This document shows positions 22,361 to 35,755 of a stretch of 64,000 bases of DNA, piece after piece (the first letter of the stretch is position 1; the number at the start of each line of letters is the position of its first letter). This DNA comes from Lingula anatina. Lineage: Eukaryota > Brachiopoda > Lingulata > Lingulida > Lingulidae. A program made the translations under genes and the position numbers. Under the pieces are notes generated by a model, which saw only the letters and a program-made list of their open reading frames with translations, made no database searches and was not told the DNA's origin. The stretch spans positions 394,926-458,925 of the forward strand of contig NW_019775114.1 of NCBI RefSeq assembly GCF_001039355.2, read 5' to 3'.

Positions 22361-24507
22361 GTAAGTCTTAAACTTTTCTCTACTCACAGGATAACTCAGG
22401 ACTAAGAGAGATGGATTTAGGATTTGATTGTACTTACAATTATGTGAACGTAATTGGATTGATTGGTTAATTTTATCAGTTATTTAAAAAAAACTGATGT
22501 GTTTGACGCTGTGCTCTTGTATGCAATGAATTCCCCATGTCTACACTGATGTTACACTTATTATCTGACACAGCTGGGGTTATAGATAGTTGAGCATTGA
22601 CAAGTTGTCTTAGATAGTATTGAATTTATGCTAATTGATGGGAGTCTAGTTTAGAAACCAGATGTTGCCAGTCTTATTTTGTGTTTGTCTAATTTTTGTG
22701 TCAACACACAACTCCTATGCACTCCTTCACTCAGTGCAGTTATATGTGATATTTACCCTGCACTTGCCACCGAACATTTACTGGGTTAATTACTGACGTG
22801 TCATTGAACTGAATGACATAGCTCTCAAAAATCTCATTTATCTGGTAAACTCTAATTGTTCTTGTCACCTGAATTCACTATAAATACATTTCAATTATCT
22901 AGTGATTTAGGAAAAAGGTAATTGTAAGTGTCTGGGTGCACATTTCATGGTCTCTGAGGGAGAGGGCTGCGGGAGGTGATGGAGTAAAAAAAGACCTGCT
23001 CTGCTAGTAAGTAAATCAGTGTACTTAGAAGTCTCCAAGGAAATTGTGGTAAAAGTAGACATAAAAACCCCGCAGTGACTCAGTATGCTTGGTAAGGCTC
23101 TGAAGGATTTATTACAGCAAAATGTAGGTATGTTGTTTGCATTAAAACAATTAATGTCACTCATATCTGTACACGTTACTTCACAACAGCAGTAAGCAAC
23201 AGTTTTCAGCATGGGAAAAATTAACCAGTTCTGATGAGTATGCTTCTTGTTAAATTTTATGTCAACAGTCACAAACTTCAATTTTCTTAACCATTATAAC
23301 CCCATCAGGATCAAAAACTTTGCTAAATCTCTGAAGAAATATTATGGGTTTTAAAATAGTTTGTTGCTTGTTTGAAGGGACTGCATGCAAGATTGTGGTG
23401 TAAAAAAAAAAGAAAAAGGAAAAAAAAAAGAAAATGCAAATTTCAAAGTTTACAGGTGTCTTCAAAAATTTATATACTAATTAGCCAATTGTACTTATTC
23501 AGAAGATACAAACTCTACCATAGTATTATCCTACCAATGTTTAGTTTTGTCTGCTTTTTGCTTCAATAGACGCCAATCAGGTGAAAGTTTACAGACATCT
23601 CTCTCCTCTTCATTTTTTCATCAAGGGAATTAACTACATTATTACAGCAACATGGTAGCATGACTTGGGGATATACGTGTTAAAGCAGGAAAGGGAAACA
23701 GAAAGATTTAAGAGACATAAAATCTCATCCATTCTGTCTTCAACAGTGAGACTGCTTTGTGGGTTCTTTGCGTTAATCTACTAGTGTCACCATGGGAACA
23801 CAGAATACATATTTATCTTCTGATGGTAGTTATCACAGCAGCTAAAACAAAAATCACTTATTAGAGCCAATATGGAAGAGTAAGTTTGTAAGAACTGGTG
23901 AAAAAAAGACATCAGACATTGCTGTCGTCTGCTGCACAAGTCTCACTTTTCTTCTTTTTTGTTTACCTGGTTTGAATTGGCTTCTCTTCACTTTTTCAGA
24001 AGATTATTTGCCAGCTCACAAAAAGCATTAAACCCTGTAAATATTTATTTAGTATAAAATGATTACTTTTTTCCTTCCTCTTAAATTGACTTGTCAAAAT
24101 AAGCAAACATAAAACTGAGCAATTTTTTATTTTCTTTTTCATGTCTGTTTTCAATGATCAGTCAGAAAGTTGGGTCAAAGAGTCATGTTATATTAAATAA
24201 ATTACGCTTTACAATGTAAAAAGACAAACATTTCAGCACTGGTCACAATAAGCATTTGATAATGCAGAGACACAGAATGCTCTATATTATATAATGTGTA
24301 AGGACAAACACTAGGTCTCAGTAATGGCGGGGTTTACCCTCGTCCTGCCAGGTAATGGCAGTTTTAGCGCCTTGGTGCACAGATAAAAGTCTATAAAATA
24401 TGGAATGGCAGATTTTACACTTGATGAACACAGGTGATATTTTTGACCGTGTCAAGTTCAGAGGGGGGGGGGGGGGGGGGGCACAGCCTGCACCCCCTGT
24501 GATAGTT
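22361..24507 (+). other. Left part of candidate PRR15-like intron 1
   Basis: No exon recognised. A purine-rich A/G tract at 23401-23435 and a 20-base poly-G run at about 24462 are the only low-complexity features. The duplicated block begins at 24508. Confidence 0.5.
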
Positions 24508-25744
24508 TATATTGAAGTTTTTTATAAAATGAAACTTTAAAATATTTACCAATTATTTGACTGACTAAAGGTGAATCTTGTTATTTAGTTGAACATAATG
24601 TCTGTTTTAGCAGACTGTTTCTTAAATATTCAGAGAAATATTTCAAAAAGTTCAACATCACACCATATATTTTCCCAAAGATTTCTTCACAGTTTGGTGA
24701 GAGGGTAAGGAGGAGGGGATATTTTGGACCCCTTTTTTTATCTTTTCCCAGATGTCATTGATCCAGAAACCTGCTATGACAGCTGTTGTCCAAGTTATCA
24801 GAAATCTATTTCATCTACAGAAAACTTCAGGTCATCTTTAGTTTAAAATCTAAAAGGTTAAGTTATTCAGCTGTAGAAGTCGTGACCCACACCTGTTGCC
24901 TCGTTCAATATACCAAAGAACACCACCTTACCACAGACTCCAACTGGTATTACATCCCCTCTTGTTTGTTATTTTTTATAAAAATCAATTTTGGAATTTA
25001 TAACTTGTTCTTTAGAAAAGATATATCCTGGCTGCAAAGAAAACTTTGTAAAGGAATACATATTTTGGGTCCAAGCACATACCAACCTCTTGTGTGGCTG
25101 CCACATTACTGGTCCAAAGTCAAGATTGTACTTATAAGATTGCTTGACAACATGCTGTGGATTGAGTTGCTTAATTGCAATTAATACAAATATTCCAGCT
25201 GGCTATGCCTTACCAAAAGAAGAATTAAATTTGATTGTATTAAGACATTCCACAATTGACTTCCTAAGGTTAGTTTAAAAATGTTTTTTTTTATATATAT
25301 AAAACTGTTGTTGGATACAGCCAGGCCCACTTTAGTTAACAACTGTAAGATTCCAGTTACAAGATTATTTGAGGTAGCTCATGAATTATGGATATCCAAC
25401 CAATGTCCTCAGATCATTACAGCCAATCTTGACTGTTGTATAGTTAGGACATATTATATTTGAGACATGATTTGGTCAATGCAACTCACAAGCCCTTCGT
25501 TTTCACATCAAGCTGGATTTTTGGCACGCTTCGAGAGATTGACAACTTTTGAATTAAAGTAGCCTGGCTGTTATGCTAATTACAGTTACCTAAATGGAGC
25601 TTCCATGATGGCCTATGCATGGTCAATTCATTAACTGAGCAGTAAGAAGCATATTTGTGGACAACTTGTGTAGGGGAGTAAAACCCTCTGTATAGCATAA
25701 ATAAATGTTTGAGCCTCTCATGGAGAACCAGAGCACACTGTAAC

Positions 25745-25830
25745 TCTGGAGAATATCACTGGACATGAAAGAGCCCAAATCTGCTGCTCAAAGCAGTACG
25801 CTCTACCAACTCTTTTGTCTGCGGTAATTG
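25745..25830 (-). other. Weak tRNA-like (A-box-like) segment
   Basis: Read on the minus strand, GAGTTGGTAGAGCG resembles a tRNA A box / D arm and is followed by a possible CTGCT/AGCAG stem with a six-base loop. No matching B box or acceptor stem was found. The second copy is near 33185-33235. It may be a decayed tRNA-derived SINE head or chance. Confidence 0.15.
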
Positions 25831-26182
25831 TTCATAAGTTTTCAAATTCCTAATTTTATTTTCATAAAATTACCAATATCTTCTTGACAGACAAGGCAGT
25901 ATATTTACCAGGTTTATTAATAACAAAAAGATTTGTGATAGAGTTGAGAGTGCACATAATATTATAGTTGTTTTAGTTCATAATAATTCAATTCATGGCA
26001 GAAATCCAACTCACTTTTCAAATTATCTTTTTTGAGGAATAACCAACAAAGAACTCTTTCAAGAAATGTAAGTGGTTGGTATTGTTAGAAAAAAATTGAG
26101 CAATTACGTTTAAATGACACTTGAGATTGAACAATATTTTATATGTCAAGATGCAGTCTGAATAATGGGCGCCCAGACAAAA

Positions 26183-26692
26183 TTTTTATTTAGACTCAGT
26201 CTCCAAGCTTTTAAAAAAATGAACTAAAAAATTCATCTCAAAATATCAATAATTATTTTGTGGTAGAACTTTGTCTCAGGGATGTCATTAGCCTGTCCTT
26301 CAATTTAGTTCATTAAAAACAATGCGTGTATCAGGAAGAGCAGCTCTAAAGATGACGTCTGAGATTGCCGAGTTTCTGGTGCCCCAGATCATGTGTGACA
26401 ACTAGTGATTTGCTCTGCTTAGTTGCAGTATTGTGTGTGACAGCACATTTCATATTGCAGATATTCTATATAATAATAATAACAATATGTGTGTGTGTCA
26501 CATGCCTTTGACCTAAACATTAGGTTTATATCTGCAGATAATTTCCATAACAGTTTGGTTAACATAACGCAGTGCACGGGTGTCTACATCTGGCAGGGAA
26601 TGGCGCCTGGAAATATAGGTTGTCCACACAGAAAATAGGGGGAGTTAATGCTCTGAATACAAAAAAGAATTGCCCCATAGAACTTACTAGTT
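26183..26692 (+). repeat. 510-bp direct repeat, left copy, ending at N
   Basis: Runs from TTTTTATTTAGACTCAG to AACTTACTAGTT and is followed by the N at 26693 and then the same 510 bp again. One clear difference is AAAAAAGAAT here against AAAAAATAAT in the right copy. The homologous segment occurs only once in the 31893-38863 copy. Confidence 0.97.
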
Positions 26693-26693
26693 N
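26693..26693. other. Single-N assembly join 1
   Basis: Lone N between two 510-bp direct copies; interpreted as a contig-end overlap that was not merged. Confidence 0.85.
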
Positions 26694-27203
26694 TTTTTAT
26701 TTAGACTCAGTCTCCAAGCTTTTAAAAAAATGAACTAAAAAATTCATCTCAAAATATCAATAATTATTTTGTGGTAGAACTTTGTCTCAGGGATGTCATT
26801 AGCCTGTCCTTCAATTTAGTTCATTAAAAACAATGCGTGTATCAGGAAGAGCAGCTCTAAAGATGACGTCTGAGATTGCCGAGTTTCTGGTGCCCCAGAT
26901 CATGTGTGACAACTAGTGATTTGCTCTGCTTAGTTGCAGTATTGTGTGTGACAGCACATTTCATATTGCAGATATTCTATATAATAATAATAACAATATG
27001 TGTGTGTGTCACATGCCTTTGACCTAAACATTAGGTTTATATCTGCAGATAATTTCCATAACAGTTTGGTTAACATAACGCAGTGCACGGGTGTCTACAT
27101 CTGGCAGGGAATGGCGCCTGGAAATATAGGTTGTCCACACAGAAAATAGGGGGAGTTAATGCTCTGAATACAAAAAATAATTGCCCCATAGAACTTACTA
27201 GTT
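26694..27203 (+). repeat. 510-bp direct repeat, right copy
   Basis: Second copy after the N; continues without break into GTTAAGACTAGTGATAGC, as does the single homologue near 33600-34112. Confidence 0.97.
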
Positions 27204-28607
27204 AAGACTAGTGATAGCAAAGATTACGTAGTCTAGAAGCAGACTGACTGCAGTGGGTTTAGACCTCAGATGTTATGTTATTATAAGGCAGCTACAGCAC
27301 TTGGCGCAGACTTGTTTCCGTGTCATTGAACATGGCAAACTTACTGCATTGTGTTCTTTTAATGTTTTGGAAAAAGAAATATGAACTGTCTGAAAAATAG
27401 GTGTCTTTTCCACAATGCACACTGATTATTACTACGCATTTATAATCTGCTGTATTGAAAGTGTTTGTCTGTGGTTTGAGTGGGTGGGTGTGTGGGAGGG
27501 TGGCCTTGGGGGGGGGGGAGAAAAACGGGCAGAACTGTACTTTATATGACCAACCAAACTTAATTAATGGCTTTATCTAAGTTATTGCCTAAATTGAAAG
27601 AGAGAGAGGATTATGTTTCATTCCCATAAGTCCTTTCACATTTCAAACCAGAAATAGGTCCATATTACAGATAATTTAAGAAGTCTGGATTATTGAGAAG
27701 TAAAACATGAGTTTCCGCTCTTCACTACTTAAAAGTTTTAACCCACTATGCCTGGTAACATGTTTTAGCCTAATGTACAGTCCAAAATGATCCTAATGTA
27801 AACACACCTTCAGATACACCCTCGCCACCCCCTCCACCTAAACCGCCCTCTATTTACCTGTGTCACCTGTTATGATAACTGGCGTCAATTAGGATGTTGA
27901 TAATGTCATTTGTCCTGTGAAGTTGACAGTGACAGATGACACGTACCCCTGAGTGGACAGGTGCTGCAATAGCGAGGACTTTGATGACAACTGAGGTACC
28001 TGTTGTTAGCCTTAGGCTGCACTCCCACAAGTCTACTTTGGATTGGAAAAGGGCAAAGCTTGAGTGGGTGTTATTCGTGTGTTTGTGTTAGTCAGTGTGT
28101 ACGTGCCAGCGTGTGTGTGTGTGTGTATACGTGTGTGTTGCCCACGTTCATTTCTTAGCACCCTGCTGATATCTGCCAGTGACATTAAAACACGTAAGTC
28201 CTGGGAAGAGGACTGCTACAAATTGCAACACCTGCTGCTTCTAGTTTCAAAGCCCTGATATCTCTACCCCTATACCTTCAGCTTCCTATTGATTCTATAT
28301 GATTTTATATACAGTAGTTGTACAATTCAGGCTAAGTCCCAGACTCTGCTCTGCACAGGTGAGAGAATTCAGGTTCCATGAGAGACTGACCATGCATGCA
28401 TGTGTGCACATGCGCGTAGAAAATGAAAAGTTTGCAGTAACAAGTTTGTAGGAGTTTGCAAGAAAATTTCTGTTGCTGCTAATTTGCAGCCATATTGCAG
28501 TAATTAAATTTGTTGTGAATTTGCAGCAGGCCTTATATTTCGGTAAGGCCCTGAAGTCATGCATGGCTACTTGGGCATGTTCTATAATGGTCTCTTCAGA
28601 CTCCAAA

Positions 28608-28775
28608 CAGGCCGTAGGCAGCAATTTTAAAAGGGGGGTTCTTTTTCTGAAAAAGTGGACCTTTTACAATGAAACCTTTTACAATGTACCTAGATTAAAT
28701 TTTACCCAGAATGGACCTTTTCCTGACAAAAAAGGTGGTTCTTTCGAACCTCAACCCCCCCTGGCTACGGGCCTG
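28608..28775 (+). mobile_element. MITE-like element, family 3 (GTAGC-type ends)
   Basis: Begins CAGGCCGTAGGCAGCAATTT and ends GGCTACGGGCCTG, imperfect inverted ends. The body (AAAAGGGGGGTTCTTTTTC, GAAAAAGTGGACC) recurs at 35591-35755 and, inverted, at 43191-43327, 55829-55960 and 58294-58422. No transposase is present. It lies in the left large duplicate. Confidence 0.7.
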
Positions 28776-29533
28776 CCAAAGATAGTAATTATTAAAGATG
28801 GTTTCATCAAAAAACTGAGGGAGATCAAAATACAGGTCTTAAAACTAAAGTCTTCAAGATTGTCACTTTCTTATCCTGGATATTAGCCTTTAAAAGTAAA
28901 ATTAAATCACCCAATTTATCCAGTAAAACTGCTCTTCAAGAATATTCAGGAAGTCCTGGAGGATTCTAAATTGGTACTTAGTTAAGTAACATTATCTGTG
29001 ACATCTGTGAAAATGACTGATAATAATAAATAAACGCTACCAGCTCAATGTGTCATTTCAACAAGTGCTGGACATGAAGGTGGATTGCGTAACCTCTTCG
29101 GGCAATGATGGCCCAATTTATACATCTGAAGTGGAATATCTAAAGTGAAATCATAAGGTATTGAATATGTTTTGAAGAAGATAGTGAGGTTTTGAAATTT
29201 TATCCACTTCTGAATCTACAGATGACACCATATAACCAGCCAAAGCTTTGGTTTAGCTTCACTCATCAGGAGAGATTAGCTACACATCACTGAGTTCCTC
29301 AGTTCAAAATGCTCTTATTTTTCGCACCTTATGCCTCTAGATTGATGAACTGAGATGACCACAACAGCCCTCTCAAAGTTGTTGCACAATAGACTCAGTA
29401 AAAAGACTCCCTGAGGCATGAGAGAACTGCCTATCAGCATGAAAAAACTACTAAAGCAGTGTTCAAACTGGTTAGAACTTTGAAATGTCATAAAAATTCA
29501 ACAGAGGTGGATTTATTGTTCAACACAGAAGTG

Positions 29534-29536
29534 TAT

Positions 29537-29583
<47 letters not shown>

Positions 29584-29587
29584 TTTG
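29534..29587. repeat. (TTTA)n microsatellite
   Basis: About 13 TTTA units. The homologous tract in the other large copy (near 36512) has a slightly different length, as expected between alleles. Confidence 0.92.
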
Positions 29588-31891
29588 TTGTTTAAAGGAC
29601 CTGTATGATAATGGATTTCTCCTTTTGGAAAAAAAAAATGACTCCATGATTATATTCTAAATATATCTTAAATACCTGAACATGATTTCTTATTAATGCA
29701 GCAATGGACAGTTTATATAATGACCCAATAATTGGTTTTTAATGATGGACATAAAATGCAGGCAGTCATTAAATATTAAGTCTGTTAAGTAAAGAAATTT
29801 AATGGTTGCTGCATGGTCTGGAAGTAGCCAGGTTAACTGAGCCCATTTCTAGGAAAATTGTTTAGAGGGTTCATGAATTACTTTTCTTATTTTCCTGATG
29901 AGAATACTATGTTGAATTTGTAAAATTTAATTGCATCATGAATTTTACAGTTTAGACAGTTCTCTCAAAGGTAAAAGGATTATAGTCACTGAGATAAATT
30001 TGTGTGGCATTTCTTTGAAAATTGTCTTGAGGATGAATAAATATGACATCACTCGTGACTGTCACCTGTGTACCACATTGTCAAAATTATTGAATGGCAC
30101 CTTAAATTGGCCTGGTAGGTAGACTTTCTTGGAAAACAATTTTGGAATTAAGGTAATAGTCATAGATGACAGGTGTGTTATCAACTTTGGCAATCACAGT
30201 GTTTTGTTACGTAAACCTTGTGTACTAACTAACCTGAAGGTCAAGGCCACAGTTGTTTTTTTTTCTAAAATAGACCTTATAACATGTGTTCATAAGTTTT
30301 TTATTGATTTTGTCAAAACTTTTTAAATGCATCTAATTCAATATTCAGTCACAAACTTAGGTAATACACCTGCATTTCTCCCCTCTAAGTTGTACCACCG
30401 ACAGAAAATAAAGTGCACTTAAAGAAACAAATACATGGTCAGCACAGTGAAGTTTAACACAGGGCAGTCAATTTCTCATGTTTTATTATGTCGTGATATA
30501 ACAGGACACTAGCAGACATTTGTGGTTGAGTGTAAACGTGAACTGCATATAAGAACAAGTTCCCAGTTGTTTTGACTTGTTTTCCTGCGTGGGTATGATA
30601 TCAGGGCGGCGCCGTTCTTATTGATGATGTCATACCTGTCACGTTATTCAACTGTCGCAGTTTAGGTGTATGCAGTTTGAACTCCAGATTTAACGTAAAT
30701 GCTGTGATGAGATGAGCTTTATAAAAAGCTGATACAGATAAAAGATAAAACCAAGAACTCATTAGGAAGGATTATGATGTCATGATGTGTATATTTTTGG
30801 AAGGATTTCTACGTGGACACATTGGACTCAGGCTGTATTTAGAAAATTTTCAGCTTCCTGGTATTAAACAAGATCATTTGTGATTGATTTCCTTTTCCAT
30901 TTTGCCAGATATTGAGTGTGTTTTTCAACCGCTTGGTATGATTTTGATCTCTTTATGTCATCTCAATACTTTATGCTGACACACAAAGGTTCTTTGAAAA
31001 CTGCCGTATTGTACATTGGCACCCAGTCTTGTGTATCAAACCTTCACATAGACTCAATGGAAAAGGTGGATGTAGCTGAAATGAAATGAAAATTGCATGA
31101 AGAACTAGCACCCAGTGCTGCATACATAGCTCCACTGCTGAAGGTGAAAATGGTTTTATGGAAATGTCAACACGTGGTGCTGAAGTTGGTCAAATTTTTT
31201 GACAATGCAGATAGTTCATGTCATGATCCCTTCTTGTTGTGAAATAGCCCCTTATATGTATTCTGTTGAGCTCTAAGTTGAAATGAAGTCTTGAACCATT
31301 AATTCAACATGCCATGGCCTGGGCATGGTACTGTATGGGCCCCTGATGTGTATTCTATAAAAGTAAAAGACTTCAGCTTATGTGCAGGAATGCTTTGTGA
31401 TTGGTTTATCTATGAATTTCTTTTGTTCTGTCAAATTCGATTCCGCCACTTTCCCACCAGGTCAGGATTCAGGTGAAAAGAGCATATTGGATTTTTCAAC
31501 ATTGGTTCAATTTTTAACCCAACTCCATTGATTTACTGTGAAATGTTAAATGCTGTTAATGTCACATAACGGATTGGTGTAAGTTGTGTAATAGAATGAA
31601 CCTCATACATTAATTGCAGGGTGTGCTCAATTTACTGACATTGATAAGAATGTAGAATTTGGTCTGTATTCTGTTGTTTAATAAAAATCCCCCCATTTCA
31701 TTTTTTTAGTGAATTGAATTGAAGTGATACACTATAAAGTAAGCACAAGCTCTTTGTGACATGATCATTTACAAACAATCATTTTTATTTTAAGAGTTTT
31801 CGTTGAAATCATCAATAACACAAGCTGAGCTGGGATTTGGTATATATTATTTCTGAGTAAATATCATCCTGGAATGTAGGCAAAATCATAT

Positions 31892-31892
31892 N
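31892..31892. other. Single-N assembly join 2
   Basis: Lone N exactly between the two ~7-kb direct copies. Confidence 0.9.
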
Positions 31893-34800
31893 TATATTGA
31901 AGTTTTTTATAAAATGAAACTTTAAAATATTTACCAATTATTTGACTGACTAAAGGTGAATCTTGTTATTTAGTTGAACATAATGTCTGTTTTAGCAGAC
32001 TGTTTCTTAAATATTCAGAGAAATATTTCAAAAAGTTCAACATCACTCCATATTTTTTTCCAAAGATTTCTGCACAGTTGGGTGAGAGGGGAGGGAGGGG
32101 GGTTTTTTGTCCTCCTTTTTGATCTTTTCCTAGATGTCATTGATCTAGAAACCTGCTATGACAGCTTTTGTCCAAGTTATCAGAAATCTATATCATCTAC
32201 AGAAAACTTCAGGTCATCTTTAGTTTAAAATCTAAAAGGTTAAGTTATTCAGCTGTAGAAGTCGTGACCCACACTTGTTGCCTCGTTCAATTTACCAAAG
32301 AACACCACCTTACCACAGACTCCAACTGGTATTACATCCCCTCTTGATGATGACATTTTGCTATTTTTTATGAGAATAAATTTCGGAATTTTTAACTTGT
32401 TCTTTAGAAGAGATATATCCTGGCTGCAAAAAAACTATGTAAAGGAATACATGTAAACACCTAGGATATATATTTTGGGTCGAAGCACACACCAACCCTT
32501 GTGTGGCTGCCACTCTAGATACTGGTTTAAAGTCAAGAATCAAAATTGATTGTACTTATAAGATTGCTTGACAGCATGCTGTGGATTGAGTTGGTTAATT
32601 GCAATTAATACAAATATTCCAGCTGGCTATGCCATACCAAAAGAAGAATTAAATTTGATTGTATTAAGACATTCCACTTGTGACTTCCTGAGGTTAGTTT
32701 GAAAATGTTTTATGTAAAACTAATGTTGGATACAACCAGGCCCACTTTAGTTAACAACTGTAAGATTCCAGTTACAAGATTATTTGAGGTAGCTCATGAC
32801 TTATGGATATCCAACCAATGTCCTCAGATCATTACAGCCAATCTTGACTGTTTTATAGTTAGGACATATTATATTTGAGACATGATTTGGTCAATGCAAC
32901 TCACAAGCCCTTCGTTTTCACATCAAGCTGGATTTTTGGCACGCTTCGAGAGATTGACAACTTTTGAATTAAAGTAGCCTGGCTGTTATGCTAATTACAG
33001 TTACCTAAATGGAGCTTCCATGATGGCCTATGCATGGTCAATTCATTAGCTGAGCAGTAGGAAGCATATTTGTGGACAACTTGTGTAGGGGAGTAAAACC
33101 CTCTGTATAGCATAAATAAATGTTTGAGCCTCTCATGGAGAACCAGAGCACACTGTAACTCTGGAGAATATCACTGGACATGAAAGAGCCCAAATCTGCT
33201 GCTCAAAGCAGTATGCTCTACCAACTCTTTTGTCTGCGGTAATTGTTCATAAGTTTTCAAATTCCTAATTTTATTTTCATAAAATTACCAATATCTTCTT
33301 GACAGACAAGGCAGTATATTTACCAGGTTTATTAATAACAAAAAGATTTGTGATAGAGTTGAGAGTGTACATATAATATTATAGTTGTTATAGTTCATAA
33401 TAATTCAATTCATGGCAGAAATCCAACTCACTTTTCAAATTATCTTTTTTGAGGAATAACCAACAAAGAACTCTTTCAAGAAATGTAAGTGGTTGGTATT
33501 GTTAGAAAAAAATTGAGCAATTACGTTTAAATGACACTTGAGATTGAACAATATTTTATATGTCAAGATGCAGTCTGAATAATGGGCGCCCAGACAAAAT
33601 TATTATTTAGACTCAGTCTCCAAGCTTTTAAAAAAATGAACTAAAAAATTCATCTCAAAATATCAATAATTATTTTGTGGTAGAACTTTGTCTCAGGGAT
33701 GTCATTAGCCTGTCCTTCAATTTAGTTCATTAAAAACAATGCGTGTATCAGGAAGAGCAGCTCTAAAGATGACGTCTGAGATTGCCGAGTTTCTGGTGCC
33801 CCGGATCATGTGTGACAACTAGTGATTTGCTCTGCTTAGTTGCAGTATTGTGTGTGACAGCACATTTCATATTGCAGATATTCTATATAATAATAATAAT
33901 AACAATATGTGTGTGTGTCACATGCCTTTGACCTAAACATTAGGTTTATATCTGCAGATAATTTCCATAACAGTTTGGTTAACATAACGCAGTGCACGGG
34001 TGTCTACATCTGACAGGGAATGGCGCCTGGAAATATAGGTTGCCCACACAGAAAATAGGGGGAGTTAATGCTCTGAATACAAAAAATAATTGCCACATAG
34101 AACTTACTAGTTAAGACTAGTGATAGCAAAGATTACGTAGTCTAGAAGCAGACTGACTGCAGTGGGTTTAGACCTCAGATGTTATGTTATTATAAGGCAG
34201 CTACAGCACTTGGCGCAGACTTGTTTCCGTGTCATTGAACATGGCAAACTTACTGCATTGTGTTCTTTTAATGTTTTGGAAAAAGAATTATGAACTGTCT
34301 GAAAAATAGGTGTCTTTTCCACAATGCACACTGATTATTACTACGCATTTATAATCTGCTGTAATGGAAGTGTTTGTCTGTGGTTTGAGTGGGTGGGTGT
34401 GTGGGAGGGTGGCCTTGGGGGGGGGGGGAGAAAAACGGGCAGAACTGTACTTTATATGACCAACCAAACTTAATTAATGGCTTTATCTAAGTTATTGCCT
34501 AAACTGAAAGAGAGAGAGGATTATGTTTCATTCCCATAAGTCCTTTCACATTTCAAACCAGAAATAGGTCCATATTACAGATAATTTAAGAAGTCTGGAT
34601 TATTGAGAAGTAAAACATGAGTTTCCGCTCTTCACTACTTAAAAGTTTTAACCCACTATCCCTGGTAACATGTTTTAGCCTAATGTACAGTCCAAAATGA
34701 TCCTAATGTAAACACACCTTCAGATACACCCTCGCCACCCCCTCCACCTAAACTGCCCTCTATTTACCTGTCACCTGCTATGATACCTGCTGTCAATTAG

Positions 34801-35421
34801 GATGTTGATAATGTCATTTGTCCTGTGAAGTTGACAGTGACAGATGACACATACCCCTGAGTGGACAGGTGCTGCAATAGCGAGGACTTTGATGACAACT
34901 GAGATACCTGTTGTTAGCCTTAGGCTGCACTCCCACAAGTCTACTTTGGATTGGAAAAGGGCAAAGCTTGAGTGGGTGTTATTGTGTGTTTGTGTTAGTC
35001 AGTGTGTACGTGCCAGTGTGTTTGTGTTAGTCAGTGTGTACGTGCCAGTGTGTGTGTGTGTATACGTGTGTGTTGCCCACATTCATTTCTTAGCACCCTG
35101 CTGATATCTGCCAGTGACATTAAAACACGTAAGTCCTGGGAAGAGGACTGCTACAAATTGCAACACCTGCGGCCTCTAGTGTCAAAGCCCTGATATCTCA
35201 ACCCCTATACCTTCAGCTTCCTATTGATTCTATATGATTTTATATATATAGTTGTACAATTCAGGCGAAGTCCCAGACTCTGCTCTGTAGAGGTGAGAGA
35301 ATTCAGGTTCCATGAGAAACTGACCATGCATACATGTGTGCACATGCCCGTAGAAAATGAAAAGTTTGCGTAACAAGTTTGTAGGAGTTTGCAAGAAAAT
35401 TTTTATTGCTGCTAATTTGCA

Positions 35422-35479
35422 GCCACATTCATCATCATCATCATTGCTCTTCGTCCCGCGTGGGACATAAGGCCACATT
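35422..35479 (-). mobile_element. Short copy-specific insertion with 8-bp target-site duplication
   Basis: A 42-bp insert at 35430-35471 is flanked by the direct repeats GCCACATT (35422-35429 and 35472-35479). The homologous place in the left copy (around 28488-28495) has one such site and no insert. Read on the minus strand the insert ends in an (ATG)n run, as in a severely 5'-truncated retroposon with a simple-repeat tail. Confidence 0.6.
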
Positions 35480-35590
35480 GCAGTAATTAAATTTGTTGTG
35501 AATTTGCAGCAGGCCTTATATTTCGGTAAGGCCCTGATGTCATGCATGGCTACTTGGGCATGTTCTATAATGGTCTCTTCAGACTCCAAA

Positions 35591-35755
35591 CAGGCCGTAG
35601 GCAGCAATTTTAAAAGGGGGGTTCTTTTTCTGAAAAAGTGGACCTTTTACAATGAAACCTTAGTGTACCTAGATTAAATTTTACCCAGAATGGACCTTTT
35701 CCTGACAAAAAAAGGTGGTTCTTTCGAACCTCAACCCCCCCTGGCTACGTGCCTG
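35591..35755 (+). mobile_element. MITE-like element, family 3, right-duplicate copy
   Basis: Allelic or duplicate counterpart of 28608-28775, with CAGGCCGTAGGC and a slightly altered right end (GGCTACGTGCCTG). A short ACAATGAAACCTT-region repeat present in the left copy is missing here. Confidence 0.7.

Larger units (their letters stand above)
24508..31891 (+). repeat. Large direct duplication, left copy (likely haplotype A)
   Basis: Nearly collinear with 31893-38863. It begins TATATTGAAGTTTTTTATAA and ends at the single N at 31892. The copies differ by scattered SNPs, microsatellite and homopolymer lengths and small indels. This copy also contains an internal 510-bp repeat around a second N (26693). 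No coding exon is recognised in either copy; open frames here do not resemble proteins. It sits within the candidate PRR15-like intron. Confidence 0.95.

Noticed and set aside
28473-28886. Plus-strand 137-codon open frame
   Set aside because: It runs through a MITE-like element and is mirrored in the other duplicate; the peptide has no family resemblance and contains repeat-derived sequence.
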